From NCBI RefSeq assembly GCF_000296855.1, contig NZ_CAKC01000040.1, forward strand, positions 1-41,364: DNA of 41,364 bases, given 5' to 3'. This DNA comes from Lactobacillus gigeriorum DSM 23908 = CRBIP 24.85. GTDB lineage: Bacteria > Bacillota > Bacilli > Lactobacillales > Lactobacillaceae. Numbering within the stretch: the stretch's first letter is position 1; every line of letters begins with the position of its first letter. Both the position numbers and the translations under genes were made by a program. The notes under the pieces were generated by a model that was given only the letters and a program-made list of their open reading frames with translations, did no database searches and was not told where the DNA came from. This document shows, piece by piece, positions 24,008 through 32,452 of the stretch.

Positions 24008-25238
24008 AAATTTGATGTTTGGCAGTCAGTGCTTTGACAGCAGCTCTAACTTGTTCCATCACTTCTGCATCTTCAGGATGGGTTAAAACTGCGATTATCA
24101 AGCAAGCTACTTCCTGTACATCTTCTTCTTTGAAACCACGGCTGGTTACGGCAGGCGTTCCAATCCGTAAACCACTAGTAATAAATGGGCTACGGGGATC
24201 ATTTGGAATGGCTTCTTTATTCGTCGTGATATTTACTTCATCGAGCAATTGTTGCGCTTGTTTTCCAGTAACTCCAGTTTTAGTCAAATCTAAAATCAAC
24301 AAGTGATTATCAGTTCCACCTGAAATTAAATCGATAGCATCAGAGGCTACAAATACTTCTTCCATTGCTTTAGCGTTTTTTACAACTTGATCAATGTAAG
24401 CAGTAAATTGTGGCTGCAAGTCCTCATAAAAAGCCTGGGCCTTAGCAGCAATCACATGCTCTAAGGGACCGCCTTGAATTCCAGGGAAAAGAGCAGAATT
24501 AATCTTTTTAGCAATTTCTGCATCATTAGTTAAAATCATCCCGCCTCGAGGTCCTCTTAAAGTCTTGTGCGTTGTCGTCGTAACCACATCAGCATATGGT
24601 AATGGACTAGGATGAGCGCCAGTAGCCACTAAGCCCGCAATATGTGCCATATCTACCATTAGATAAGCACCAACTTCATCAGCAATTTCACGGAACTTTT
24701 GCCAATCAATAATTCGACTATAAGCTGAAGCTCCGGCAATAATCAATTTTGGCTTAATCTCATGCGCTTGCATGCGAATTTGATCAAAATTAAGCAATTG
24801 CGTTTCAGGATCAAGTTCGTAACTATATGATTGATAGTTCTTGCCACTGAAGTTAACTTTTGCACCATGGGTCAAGTGACCACCAGCATCCATCCCCATT
24901 CCTAAGATCACATCGCCTGGTTGAAGTAAAGCTTGATAGACAGTCATGTTAGCTTGTGATCCCGAGTGTGGTTGCACATTAGCAAATTTAGCATCAAAAA
25001 GCTGCTTAGCATAATCGATCGCCAACTGCTCGACTTGATCAATATATTGACAGCCCCCATAGTAACGTTTTCCTGGATAGCCTTCAGCATACTTATTAGT
25101 CAAAACCGATCCTTGTGCTTCACGCACCACATCAGAAACAATATTTTCAGATGCAATTAATTCGATCGTATCTTCTTGACGCAATTCTTCTTGGTTAATT
25201 GCTTGCCATAATTCCGGTGATTTTTCAGCATATTTCAT
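24006..25238 (-). CDS. glyA: serine hydroxymethyltransferase
   Basis: 410-aa cytosolic PLP enzyme interconverting serine and glycine with tetrahydrofolate, the main source of one-carbon units. Lys225 in [14 protein letters not shown] is the PLP lysine. The [15 protein letters not shown] and [15 protein letters not shown] segments are diagnostic. A GGGGG ribosome site precedes the ATG. Full length, no defects. A -10 TATAAT lies at 25276-25281. Confidence 0.98.
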   Translation of the reverse strand: MKYAEKSPELWQAINQEELRQEDTIELIASENIVSDVVREAQGSVLTNKYAEGYPGKRYYGGCQYIDQVEQLAIDYAKQLFDAKFANVQPHSGSQANMTVYQALLQPGDVILGMGMDAGGHLTHGAKVNFSGKNYQSYSYELDPETQLLNFDQIRMQAHEIKPKLIIAGASAYSRIIDWQKFREIADEVGAYLMVDMAHIAGLVATGAHPSPLPYADVVTTTTHKTLRGPRGGMILTNDAEIAKKINSALFPGIQGGPLEHVIAAKAQAFYEDLQPQFTAYIDQVVKNAKAMEEVFVASDAIDLISGGTDNHLLILDLTKTGVTGKQAQQLLDEVNITTNKEAIPNDPRSPFITSGLRIGTPAVTSRGFKEEDVQEVACLIIAVLTHPEDAEVMEQVRAAVKALTAKHQI

Positions 25239-25275
25239 TTTTTTGCCCCCTTAGAGATGATAATCTTTCTCTACT

Positions 25276-25281
25276 ATTATA
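25276..25281 (-). promoter_or_regulatory. -10 element of glyA
   Basis: Minus-strand TATAAT preceded by the T-run of the upstream terminator. The -35 would lie at the end of that hairpin (TTGGAT at 19 bp, or GGATTT at 17 bp), so terminator and promoter abut. Confidence 0.5.
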
Positions 25282-25292
25282 CTGAAGAACAA

Positions 25293-25331
25293 TAAAAAAA
25301 ATCCAAGACTAAAGCAAATTAGTCTTGGATT
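25293..25331 (-). terminator. terminator of the PAS-domain gene
   Basis: ATCCAAGACTAA pairs exactly with TTAGTCTTGGAT around a 6-nt loop and is followed on the minus strand by eight T residues. Confidence 0.85.
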
Positions 25332-25346
25332 TAATTATTTGCCTAA

Positions 25347-26105
25347 TTAATCATGGTATGATGCACCACTAGTTGCATCATCAGGTTCAGGCTTAACTTC
25401 TTCCTTCTTTTCTTCAAGTTCAGCCTTAGTTGAAGCACCAGTTTGCGCATCAGGATCAGAATTACGACGGTAAGTAGCACCAGTAGTTGCGTCCTCGTCA
25501 ATTACCAATTTTTGACCAGTTGTTTCGCAGAAGTACTTCACAAATGGATATAAGTCTTGAACCCATTCGTAGATTCCTACATAGTTACCTTCATCATCTT
25601 CTACTCGGTGGTAGTAGTGCAACACTAATTCTTTAAGGTTTCCAGTAGGAACTGGCATCCAAACATCGTCATGACCGCCTTCCTTAGTCCGAAGTGCGTA
25701 AACAACTTTCTTAGCATTAGGAATAACGTCACGAACGTCTGGGTGAATAGCGCCCATGGTATCCCCAACTTGCGCAGGTACACGCTTAGCCTTCATCTTA
25801 TAGTTAGGATCCTTGGGACGGTTGTACCATAAGAATTGATTGTTATCATCAACGAAAGTCAATTCACCGAAAGTATTCTTTAACATCCAGTCGATTTGGT
25901 TAACAGTCAATAAACCGCAATCAAGCTTAACATAGTCGTTACCTTCAGCCGCATTGACTTTCTTTGCTGCTTTATCAAGCCATTCAGGATCGTTCTTGTC
26001 GATTCCTTCAATAGTAGTGCCAGCAACTGACTTTCCCTTAGCTTCAAAATCTTCCTTAAGGTACTCTTCCGAGTTCATATTTTGTAACCACTTTGGTTCT
26101 GCCAT
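25347..26105 (-). CDS. cytosolic PAS-domain protein with three flavinylation-type motifs
   Basis: 252 aa, no signal peptide or TM. Residues ~1-60 are charged. A PAS domain of the DUF438/PAS_10 type spans ~66-195 (FGELTFVDDNNQFLWYNR; HPDVRDVIPNAKK; EGNYVGIYEWVQDLYPF). The C-terminal 50 residues are acidic and contain three spaced motifs: DATTGAT (205-211), DAQTGAS (219-225) and DATSGAS (243-249). These match the D-x-x-(S/T)-G-A-(T/S) pattern to which ApbE-type transferases attach FMN through the last Thr/Ser. A cytosolic flavin-carrying electron-transfer or redox-sensing role is inferred. It has its own promoter region with a cre box and its own terminator. Confidence 0.8.
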   Translation of the reverse strand: MAEPKWLQNMNSEEYLKEDFEAKGKSVAGTTIEGIDKNDPEWLDKAAKKVNAAEGNDYVKLDCGLLTVNQIDWMLKNTFGELTFVDDNNQFLWYNRPKDPNYKMKAKRVPAQVGDTMGAIHPDVRDVIPNAKKVVYALRTKEGGHDDVWMPVPTGNLKELVLHYYHRVEDDEGNYVGIYEWVQDLYPFVKYFCETTGQKLVIDEDATTGATYRRNSDPDAQTGASTKAELEEKKEEVKPEPDDATSGASYHD

Positions 26106-26166
26106 AATATTTTTCTCCTTTTAAAATAATCGTAGTAAATCGGTATGACGATAGTTTATAACAATT

Positions 26167-26180
26167 TTAAAGCGATTACA
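26167..26180 (-). promoter_or_regulatory. cre box upstream of the PAS-domain gene
   Basis: Minus-strand TGTAATCGCTTTAA matches 13 of 14 positions of TGWAANCGNTNWCA. It lies about 60 nt before the start codon, within the probable promoter (a TATAAA follows a few bases downstream). CcpA control is predicted. The rest of the 234-nt divergent gap is AT-rich. Confidence 0.55.
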
Positions 26181-26277
26181 ATAGATTTTACTATCAATTT
26201 AACAATTTTGATAAAAATGTTCTCTTAATTAATAAATTAATTTAATCGCTTCATCGCCTTTATTTTAGGACAACATG

Positions 26278-26305
26278 TTGGTTCATCAATTAAAAATGGT
26301 AAAAT
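26278..26305 (+). promoter_or_regulatory. pepI promoter
   Basis: TTGGTT (26278-26283), 16-bp spacer, TAAAAT (26300-26305), with start codon at 26340. Confidence 0.55.
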
Positions 26306-26339
26306 TGAACGTAAGCAATTAATAGAAAGGATCTTTCAA

Positions 26340-27248
26340 ATGAGAACAGGAACAAAAATCATAACTCTCGATAATGGCTATCATCTTTGGACAAACACCC
26401 AAGGCAGTGGCAAAATTCATTTACTTGCACTTCATGGTGGTCCCGGAGGCAACCATGAATACTGGGAAGACACTGCTGATCAGCTAAAAAAGCAAGGCTT
26501 AGACGTTCAAGTAACAATGTATGATCAACTTGGCTCCCTTTATTCTGATCAACCAGACTTCAGTGACCCCGAAGTTGCCAAAAAATATTTAACTTATGAC
26601 TACTTCTTAGATGAAGTAGAAGAAGTCCGTCAAAAATTAGGTATTGATAATTTTTACTTAATTGGTCAAAGCTGGGGTGGTCTTCTAGTCCAAGGATATG
26701 CGGTTAAATATAGTCAACATTTAAAAGGCGCAATTATTTCCTCAATGGTTGATGAAATTGATGAATACGTAGATAGCGTGAATAAATGTCGTGAAGAAAC
26801 TCTTCCAGCTGAAGAAGTAGCCTTCATGAAAGCATGCGAGCAAAAAAATGATTATGACAATGAACGCTATCAAAGAAATGTTCAAATTCTAAATGAAGCT
26901 TTCATTGACCGTAAACAGCCTTCTAAACTTTACCACCTTAAGAATCTAGGCGGTTCCGCAGTTTACCATGCTTTTCAAGGGGACAATGAATTTGTCATAA
27001 CCGGTAAGCTAAAAGACTGGCATTTCCGTGAAAATCTACCAAAAATCAAAGTGCCAACGCTGCTAACTTTTGGCGAACACGAAACAATGCCACTGGCAAC
27101 GGCAAGAACGATGCAAAAATTAATTCCTAATTCGCGTTTAGTTACAACTCCTAATGGTGGCCATCACCACATGGTTGACAACCCTGATGTTTACTATAAA
27201 CACCTAGCCGACTTTATTCGTGACGTTGAAAGCAATTCATTTAAGTAA
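26340..27248 (+). CDS. pepI: proline iminopeptidase
   Basis: 302-aa cytosolic S33 peptidase that removes N-terminal proline from di- and tripeptides. The oxyanion motif HGGPGG is at 32-37, the nucleophile elbow GQSWGG has Ser111, and the catalytic His lies in the NGGHHHMVDNPD segment. It closely resembles the lactobacillar PepI group rather than the longer Proteobacterial type. AGAAAGGATC precedes the ATG. Single-gene unit with its own promoter and a long bidirectional terminator shared with efp. It complements PepT in peptide-derived amino-acid supply. Confidence 0.93.
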   Translation: MRTGTKIITLDNGYHLWTNTQGSGKIHLLALHGGPGGNHEYWEDTADQLKKQGLDVQVTMYDQLGSLYSDQPDFSDPEVAKKYLTYDYFLDEVEEVRQKLGIDNFYLIGQSWGGLLVQGYAVKYSQHLKGAIISSMVDEIDEYVDSVNKCREETLPAEEVAFMKACEQKNDYDNERYQRNVQILNEAFIDRKQPSKLYHLKNLGGSAVYHAFQGDNEFVITGKLKDWHFRENLPKIKVPTLLTFGEHETMPLATARTMQKLIPNSRLVTTPNGGHHHMVDNPDVYYKHLADFIRDVESNSFK

Positions 27249-27249
27249 C

Positions 27250-27291
27250 AAAAAAGTTCAATTGGTCATCTTGTGACAATTGAACTTTTTT
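27250..27291. terminator. bidirectional terminator between pepI and efp
   Basis: AAAAAAGTTCAATTG pairs with CAATTGAACTTTTTT, with an inner GTCA/TGAC extension, and T-runs on both strands. Confidence 0.9.
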
Positions 27292-27300
27292 GCTAGCTAA

Positions 27301-27867
27301 TTAGCCTTGAGCACGTGATTTATAAGTACCTTCTGAAGTATTAATAACTAATTTTTCACCTGCGTTAATAAAATCAGGTACTTGAACAACTAAACCAGTT
27401 TCCATAGTTGCTGGCTTACCACTACCAGTAACAGTGGCACCTTTGATTCCAGGTTGAGTTTCCGCAACTGTCAATTCAACCGTTGCAGGCAATTCAATTC
27501 CAATTAATTCGTTATTGTCTGCGAATTCCAAACTAACTTCAATATTTGGAACCAAGTACAAACGATCATCGCCTAATTGTTCAGAAGAAATTTCGTATTG
27601 TTCATAAGTTTCAGTATCCATAAAAGTATAGCTGTCGCCTTCACCATACAAATATTGCGCATTTTTCTTAACTAATTCAACCAAATCAACCTTTTCAGTT
27701 GGACGCATAGTCTTATGAACAACCGCACCACTTCTAACGTCACGCAAATCCATTTGCATAACAGTATTGCCCTTACCTGGCTTGTGGTGGTTAGCCTTCA
27801 ATACGCGAATAAGCTTACCATCTTGACTAAAAATCATACCTTTTTTCAAATTAATTGCTTGAACCAT
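27301..27867 (-). CDS. efp: elongation factor P
   Basis: 188-aa, three beta-barrel translation factor that relieves ribosome stalling at proline stretches. The modification loop KPGKG is at 29-33, with Lys32 at the tip. The C-terminal [19 protein letters not shown] signature is intact. Preceded by AAGGAG and a ~95-nt leader; a minus-strand TATAAT is at the end of coaA. Neighbours are unrelated. Confidence 0.97.
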   Translation of the reverse strand: MVQAINLKKGMIFSQDGKLIRVLKANHHKPGKGNTVMQMDLRDVRSGAVVHKTMRPTEKVDLVELVKKNAQYLYGEGDSYTFMDTETYEQYEISSEQLGDDRLYLVPNIEVSLEFADNNELIGIELPATVELTVAETQPGIKGATVTGSGKPATMETGLVVQVPDFINAGEKLVINTSEGTYKSRAQG

Positions 27868-27987
27868 TTATCTTTTCTCCTTAAAAATTAAATTCGTTGA
27901 TGACTAGCCAATTAGTAACGCTGGAGGCAAAGCAAACTTCTTAATTAATAATAAATAAATCGTATTCATGCCACCTATTATAACAGA

Positions 27988-28902
27988 TTAGAACCGTCTT
28001 AGGTAAATTCGATCGATCAAATGTCCCGTTGTTTTATGCAAAATTAAACTAGCTCGCTCTTTAGTAGGAGCAATATATTCTCGCAAATTAACTAGATTAA
28101 CCATTTGCCAAGTTTCCTCAGCGAGCTGAATAGCAGCTGTTCTTGGGCCATTAGCCAATTCATAGTAATAGTTATCGGGCTTATCTTTATTGATCGCCAT
28201 GATTTTATTGAAACGTTGCATATACCAGCTTTCAATCAAGCTTTCCTCAGCATCAATATAAATTGAAAAATCGAAGAAATCGCTTGTTACCACCTGGCCA
28301 CTCTCTGGTAGTTGTAAGGTATTGATACCTTCGATTAACAAAATATCTGGCTGCCGTACATGGCCGTATTTTCCAGGAACAATGTCACTCAATTCTTGTG
28401 AATATAAAGGATAGACAATATCAGCTTTTTCACTGACAACGTCATTCAAAAAGTGGCGCAACATCGTCATATCATAGCTTTCGGGGAAGCCTTTTCGAGA
28501 AAATATGCCTCTTCGCCGCAATTCCTGATTAGGATAGATAAAACCATCTGTGGTCATCAAGTGAATTTTTAATTCTGGATAAGTTCGACTCAATAGAACC
28601 TGCAATAATCTTGCCGTTGTCGATTTACCAACGGCCACTGACCCAGAAATCCCAATAATAAACGGGGCATGACCCAAATCACTTTTTAAAAAAGCACTTC
28701 TTTTAGTTTGAAAACTTCTTTTTCCTTCATAAGCTAGATGTAAATAGTTAATTAATGGCAAGTAGATTTCTTTAACATCAATTAGATTTAAAACGTCGCC
28801 AACAGACTTCAAATTAGCTAATTCATTTGAAGTAATATCTGCTTCCTGGCTTTTAGCCAATTTAGCCCACTCGTCTCGTTCAAAACATGTATAATTTTTC
28901 AT
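27988..28902 (-). CDS. coaA: pantothenate kinase, type I
   Basis: 304-aa cytosolic kinase catalysing the first step of coenzyme A synthesis. The P-loop GSVAVGKS is at 87-94; the LMTTDGFIYPN and YSQELSDIVPGKY segments and IYIDAEESLIESWYMQRF are typical of bacterial CoaA. The ATG at 28902 follows AAAGGA by about 9 nt; the open frame to 28935 would run into the promoter. No clear terminator separates it from efp. Confidence 0.96.
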   Translation of the reverse strand: MKNYTCFERDEWAKLAKSQEADITSNELANLKSVGDVLNLIDVKEIYLPLINYLHLAYEGKRSFQTKRSAFLKSDLGHAPFIIGISGSVAVGKSTTARLLQVLLSRTYPELKIHLMTTDGFIYPNQELRRRGIFSRKGFPESYDMTMLRHFLNDVVSEKADIVYPLYSQELSDIVPGKYGHVRQPDILLIEGINTLQLPESGQVVTSDFFDFSIYIDAEESLIESWYMQRFNKIMAINKDKPDNYYYELANGPRTAAIQLAEETWQMVNLVNLREYIAPTKERASLILHKTTGHLIDRIYLRRF

Positions 28903-28957
28903 AGATATGTATCCTTTATGTCGTAATAAGTTCATTATAACGGAAAGTAGGTTTACT

Positions 28958-29521
28958 ATGACAAAAATTATATTATTTGGGGACTCTTTGTTTAATGGTT
29001 ATCGTAACGGTCATGACACTGACCTAATTACCACTGGCATTCGTCAATTAACCCAAATGGATGTTCAGAATCGCTCCCTAAGTGGGGCTACTACAGTTGA
29101 AGCGCTTGACTTTTTAGATAGAATTGATCAAGATGCTGATCTTATCGTCCTCGAGTATGGTACTAATGATGCAGCTACTGATTGGGGAATTAAGCTTGAG
29201 GCTTATGAAAAGAATCTGAACTTATTAGTTGAAAAACTACGACCTGAGCGGTTAATTCTCCTTGGACCAGCTGCTCCCGACCCTCATAATCCTGAAATTA
29301 CGCAGTATTATGGTAGCAAACGTTTAAAAGCCTACAATCAAGTTGCCAAAAAATGTGCTCAAGATCATGGCATTCCTTTTGTTAACTTAGTAGCAGCCTT
29401 TGCAAATTTGCAAAATATTTCTTCTTATTATCTTGAAGATGGTCAACATTTAACTGATAAAGGCAATAAGATCTTAATTGACGTAGTTGTTAATGCCATC
29501 AAAGCCAAATTAGCACTATAA
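28958..29521 (+). CDS. SGNH/GDSL-family hydrolase
   Basis: 187-aa cytosolic hydrolase. Block I is FGDSLFNG with the nucleophile Ser near residue 9, a Gly/Asn block is EYGTNDAA, and block V is DGQHLTDKG with the Asp and His. Such enzymes act as esterases or acyl hydrolases; the substrate is unknown. The frame is open to 28907, but the ATG at 28958 with an AGTAGG upstream matches the family N-terminus. It is divergent from coaA by 55 nt and its 3' end overlaps the convergent acetyltransferase by 6 nt, with no terminator visible. Confidence 0.88.
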   Translation: MTKIILFGDSLFNGYRNGHDTDLITTGIRQLTQMDVQNRSLSGATTVEALDFLDRIDQDADLIVLEYGTNDAATDWGIKLEAYEKNLNLLVEKLRPERLILLGPAAPDPHNPEITQYYGSKRLKAYNQVAKKCAQDHGIPFVNLVAAFANLQNISSYYLEDGQHLTDKGNKILIDVVVNAIKAKLAL

Positions 29522-29956
29522 AGTTTTAACCATCATAATGTGGCTGACGCCACCTTCATCAAAAATATCACCCTGTGTTTGATAACCTAATTTTTCATAA
29601 AAAGCTTGGGCATGAACCTGTGCATGACAGATTACTTTTTTAGCATCATGCTGAGTTAAGTATTCATGAACAGCTTCCATCATTTTTCGTCCTAAGCCTT
29701 GGCCACGAACGCTAGCAGCTACTGCTACCCGACCAAAAGTCCATTGTCCTTCTTCCTGAAAGACACGACAAGCTGCTAAAGCATTCGTGCGTTTGTCATT
29801 TAATAAAAATACTTGCGTTGCTTCGAGATCTTGATCATCAAGTTCAGGCAACGTTATTTTTTGCTCTGTAACGAAAGTGTCGGTTCTTAAGCGCTCAACA
29901 CAAAACATCTCTATACCTGACATCGCTGTAACTTTTTTAAACTCAAATCGTTCCAT
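29516..29956 (-). CDS. ElaA-like GNAT acetyltransferase
   Basis: 146-aa GNAT. The acetyl-CoA loop VRGQGLGRKMMEAV is canonical (Q-x-x-G-x-G), preceded by the FGRVAVAASVRG strand and followed by HAQVHAQAFYEKLGY, which is the ElaA signature. The N-terminal FCVERLRTDTFVTEQK is also typical. Substrate unknown. It begins 2 nt after the binding-protein stop, using GGGGA within that gene as its ribosome site, so it belongs to the T-box-controlled transporter operon. Confidence 0.9.
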   Translation of the reverse strand: MERFEFKKVTAMSGIEMFCVERLRTDTFVTEQKITLPELDDQDLEATQVFLLNDKRTNALAACRVFQEEGQWTFGRVAVAASVRGQGLGRKMMEAVHEYLTQHDAKKVICHAQVHAQAFYEKLGYQTQGDIFDEGGVSHIMMVKTL

Positions 29957-29958
29957 CG

Positions 29959-30765
29959 TTATTCCCCTAAATAATTACTATCGGTTCCAAACCATTTTTG
30001 ATTAAGTCTACGTAATTCTCCGTTAGCCTGCAACTTTTTTAAACCTTGATTGATCTTTTTACGCAAAGTAGGATCTGTTTTTCTGATTCCCACTGCAAAG
30101 TAGTCGGCAGGAGTTTTTTTATCCACAATTACCTGATAATCATTCTTAGGCAAATGAGCCAAATAATAGTCAGCATAGATTTCATCTAACAATATGCCTT
30201 GAATCCTACCAGCTTTTAAATCTAAGAAGCTATTTGGTAATTGATCATATAGGATCTCTTGTTTAGCGTGAAGCGCCTTTTGATCACTTTCATACCATTG
30301 TTGCGCTGTCGAACCAGTCTGGATTCCTAAAGCACGATTTTTTAATTGGGAAAAATCTTTGATTCCACTGTTTTTTAACACTACCAAGATTTGTCGATTC
30401 TTCAAATATGGCTGACTAAAAGCTACCTTTTTTTCTCGTTCTGGCGTAATACTAAAACCATTCCAAATCAAATCAATCGTTCCGTTACGTAACTCAGTAA
30501 CATTCATCGACCAATCGATCGTTTGAAAATCGACTTTAATATCATACAGTGCAAAAACTGCTTTCGCTATATCAACATCATAGCCAGTCAATTGGCCATC
30601 TTTCTTGGTAAATCCCATTGGAACGAATGAATCATCTAACCCGACTACTACCCTCTTACTTTGCTTGATTTCTGACCAATGATCTTGGGTTTGCGATTGT
30701 CTGCTACATCCCGTCAATAGTAGCAACAAAATTGAAATAAGCAGTAATAATTTAGCCCTCATCAT
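29959..30765 (-). CDS. polar amino-acid ABC transporter substrate-binding lipoprotein
   Basis: 268-aa family 3 binding protein. The signal peptide ends in LLTGC (Cys20), so it is lipid-anchored outside the membrane. VVGLDDSFVPMGF, GYDVDIAKAVF and the arginine/acid residues of family 3 (ELRNGTIDLIWNGFSITPEREKKVAF) are recognisable, with LGIQTGSTAQQW in the second lobe. The ligand is a polar amino acid; identity not predictable. GAGG is 5 nt before the ATG at 30765 (a second ATG follows directly). It overlaps the ATPase gene by 14 nt. Confidence 0.9.
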   Translation of the reverse strand: MMRAKLLLLISILLLLLTGCSRQSQTQDHWSEIKQSKRVVVGLDDSFVPMGFTKKDGQLTGYDVDIAKAVFALYDIKVDFQTIDWSMNVTELRNGTIDLIWNGFSITPEREKKVAFSQPYLKNRQILVVLKNSGIKDFSQLKNRALGIQTGSTAQQWYESDQKALHAKQEILYDQLPNSFLDLKAGRIQGILLDEIYADYYLAHLPKNDYQVIVDKKTPADYFAVGIRKTDPTLRKKINQGLKKLQANGELRRLNQKWFGTDSNYLGE

Positions 30766-31381
30766 TTTCACCTCTTGGCTTTAACTGCAATACTTGATCA
30801 GCAACATGTTCCGCAAAAACCAAATCGTGAGTAATAATGAATTGCGTTTGTCCCTGACGCTTTAAATTTAAAATCAAATTTTCAACTTCTTGGCGCAAAT
30901 TGGGATCTAAAGCACTAGTTGGCTCATCATAACATAATATTCTTGGTTTCATCGCTAAAGCACGTGCGATCGCAACTCGTTGTTTTTGCCCACCAGAAAG
31001 TTGATACGGATATTGTGCTGAATATGGCAACATTTGCAACTGTTCCAATAACTCTTGGGCTAAGTTATCAGCCGCTTGAGCGGTCATTTTTAGCACCAAT
31101 TTTGGCGCCAACGTAATATTTTCCAAAGCAGTTAAATTTGGGAACAAATTAAAATCCTGAAAGACTACGCCAGTTGCTTGTGGATCATAATTTTGGCCAT
31201 CGAGGGTAATGACGCCACTATCGGCAGTTTCCAAGCCGGCAATAATTCTTAATAAAGTAGTTTTCCCGACACCTGATGACCCAACCACTGTCATCGTTTC
31301 ACCATTTTTCAACGAAAATGACAAATCCTTGATAATATTTCGACCATCAAAACTTTTGCTTAAATTCTTTACTTCTAACAT
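30752..31381 (-). CDS. polar amino-acid ABC transporter ATPase (GlnQ type)
   Basis: 209-aa ATPase, shorter than the usual ~240. Walker A GSSGVGKT is at 34-41, signature LSGGQKQR at ~128-135, Walker B RILCYDEP just after, and the switch His in FIITHDL. The usual C-terminal extension is reduced to ~25 residues. AGG precedes the ATG by 9 nt and the gene follows the permease by 6 nt. Confidence 0.92.
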   Translation of the reverse strand: MLEVKNLSKSFDGRNIIKDLSFSLKNGETMTVVGSSGVGKTTLLRIIAGLETADSGVITLDGQNYDPQATGVVFQDFNLFPNLTALENITLAPKLVLKMTAQAADNLAQELLEQLQMLPYSAQYPYQLSGGQKQRVAIARALAMKPRILCYDEPTSALDPNLRQEVENLILNLKRQGQTQFIITHDLVFAEHVADQVLQLKPRGENDEG

Positions 31382-31387
31382 GATTAA

Positions 31388-32029
31388 TTACCTGTAATAA
31401 CTATAGTGTTTCTCAATCCGTTTTTGCATTAAAGTACAAAGACTAATCAGGGCTAAATAGATAATTGCTACTAAAACCAAAGGTAATAAGGTTACGTCTC
31501 TTGCCATAGCGACATTCCCTGCTCGCAATAAATCACCTAAGCCAATGACATAAACTAAGGACGAATCTTTAACTAGATTGATGACCTCATTGCCAATCGA
31601 AGGCAAAACGATTTTTAAAACTTGTGGAATAATAATTTTGCGCATTATTTGAAAACGGGACAATCGAAGTACTTGCGCTGCTTCAAATTGCCCTGGATCG
31701 ATCGATTGAAAGCCCCCACGAAAAATTTCCGCAAAATAGGCTGCATAATTCAAAACAAAGGCAAACAAGGCTGCCTGATAGCGAGCAAAAACTATTTGTA
31801 ACAGAGGCAAGCCATAAAATACAAAGATCAATTGTAATAGCAGTGGCGTCCCCCGCATAATCCATACATAAAATTCCACCAAATAGCGTAATGGCTTAAA
31901 CTTGCTCATCTCACCTAGTGCAACTAAAATTCCCAATGGAAAAGCAAGGATAATTGTCCAAAAAAAGATTTTTAAAGTCATTAAACTACCTGACAATAAA
32001 GCAGGCATGATTTCAATCACATAATCCAT
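31388..32029 (-). CDS. polar amino-acid ABC transporter permease
   Basis: 213-aa HisM/GlnP-type membrane permease. The N-terminus MPALLSGSLMTLKIFFWT, the VWIMRGTPLLLQLIFVFYGLP loop and the EAA-like FEAAQVLRLSRFQIMRKIIIPQ are diagnostic. It has about five TM segments. The open frame extends to 32128 but that part is the T-box leader; GGGAGA is 4 nt before the ATG at 32029. First gene of a four-gene operon; with a single permease it would act as a homodimer. Confidence 0.93.
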   Translation of the reverse strand: MDYVIEIMPALLSGSLMTLKIFFWTIILAFPLGILVALGEMSKFKPLRYLVEFYVWIMRGTPLLLQLIFVFYGLPLLQIVFARYQAALFAFVLNYAAYFAEIFRGGFQSIDPGQFEAAQVLRLSRFQIMRKIIIPQVLKIVLPSIGNEVINLVKDSSLVYVIGLGDLLRAGNVAMARDVTLLPLVLVAIIYLALISLCTLMQKRIEKHYSYYR

Positions 32030-32040
32030 CTTTTCTCTCC

Positions 32041-32417
32041 CTAACAAAAAAGTCCTCTTAAGATCCATCGATCTCAAGAGGACGATTACTCGTGGTTCCA
32101 CCCCAAATTCGTTAATCTGCTCACACAAAATAACCTCATTAGGTTATTGATAATAAAAAAGCGCCCACCTGAAGCCATAGCTTCAAGAGGGCGTCTTCAA
32201 CGCGGTTCCACCTCATCTTCGTAATCAATTCACATTGATTACCTCAGTAAGTTATCAATAACCTTATGCATTAACGGGCATCACCGGACTGTTCTACTTA
32301 ATTTCAAACAACCAACTCACAGATGTGTGTTCAACTAAGCTGCTACCATCTTTCCAGCAACGACGGCTCTCTATCAACGAACTTAATTTACTTGTTCTGT
32401 TCAACGTTGTTTTATTT
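32041..32417 (-). promoter_or_regulatory. T-box leader with one Stem I and two antiterminator/terminator modules
   Basis: Read on the minus strand. Stem I elements (AGAGAGCC, GTTGCTG, GGTAGCAGC) lie around 32335-32375. Module 1 has T-box core GGTGGAACCGCG (32201-32212) and a terminator GCGCCC/GGGCGC with T-run (32155-32193). Module 2 has core GGGTGGAACCACG (32091-32103) and a terminator GTCCTCTT/AAGAGGAC with T-run (32047-32083). Only ~115 nt separates the modules and no second Stem I is present, so module 2 is a partial duplication. I could not assign the specifier codon. The leader should induce the transporter when the cognate amino acid is scarce. Confidence 0.88.
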
Positions 32418-32423
32418 TTTAAA

Positions 32424-32452
32424 ATACTAACTGATTCAAAATGAAATGTCAA
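32424..32452 (-). promoter_or_regulatory. promoter of the T-box-controlled transporter operon
   Basis: Minus-strand TTGACA (32447-32452), 17-bp spacer, TAGTAT (32424-32429); start near 32417. The -35 directly abuts the helD stop codon. Confidence 0.75.
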
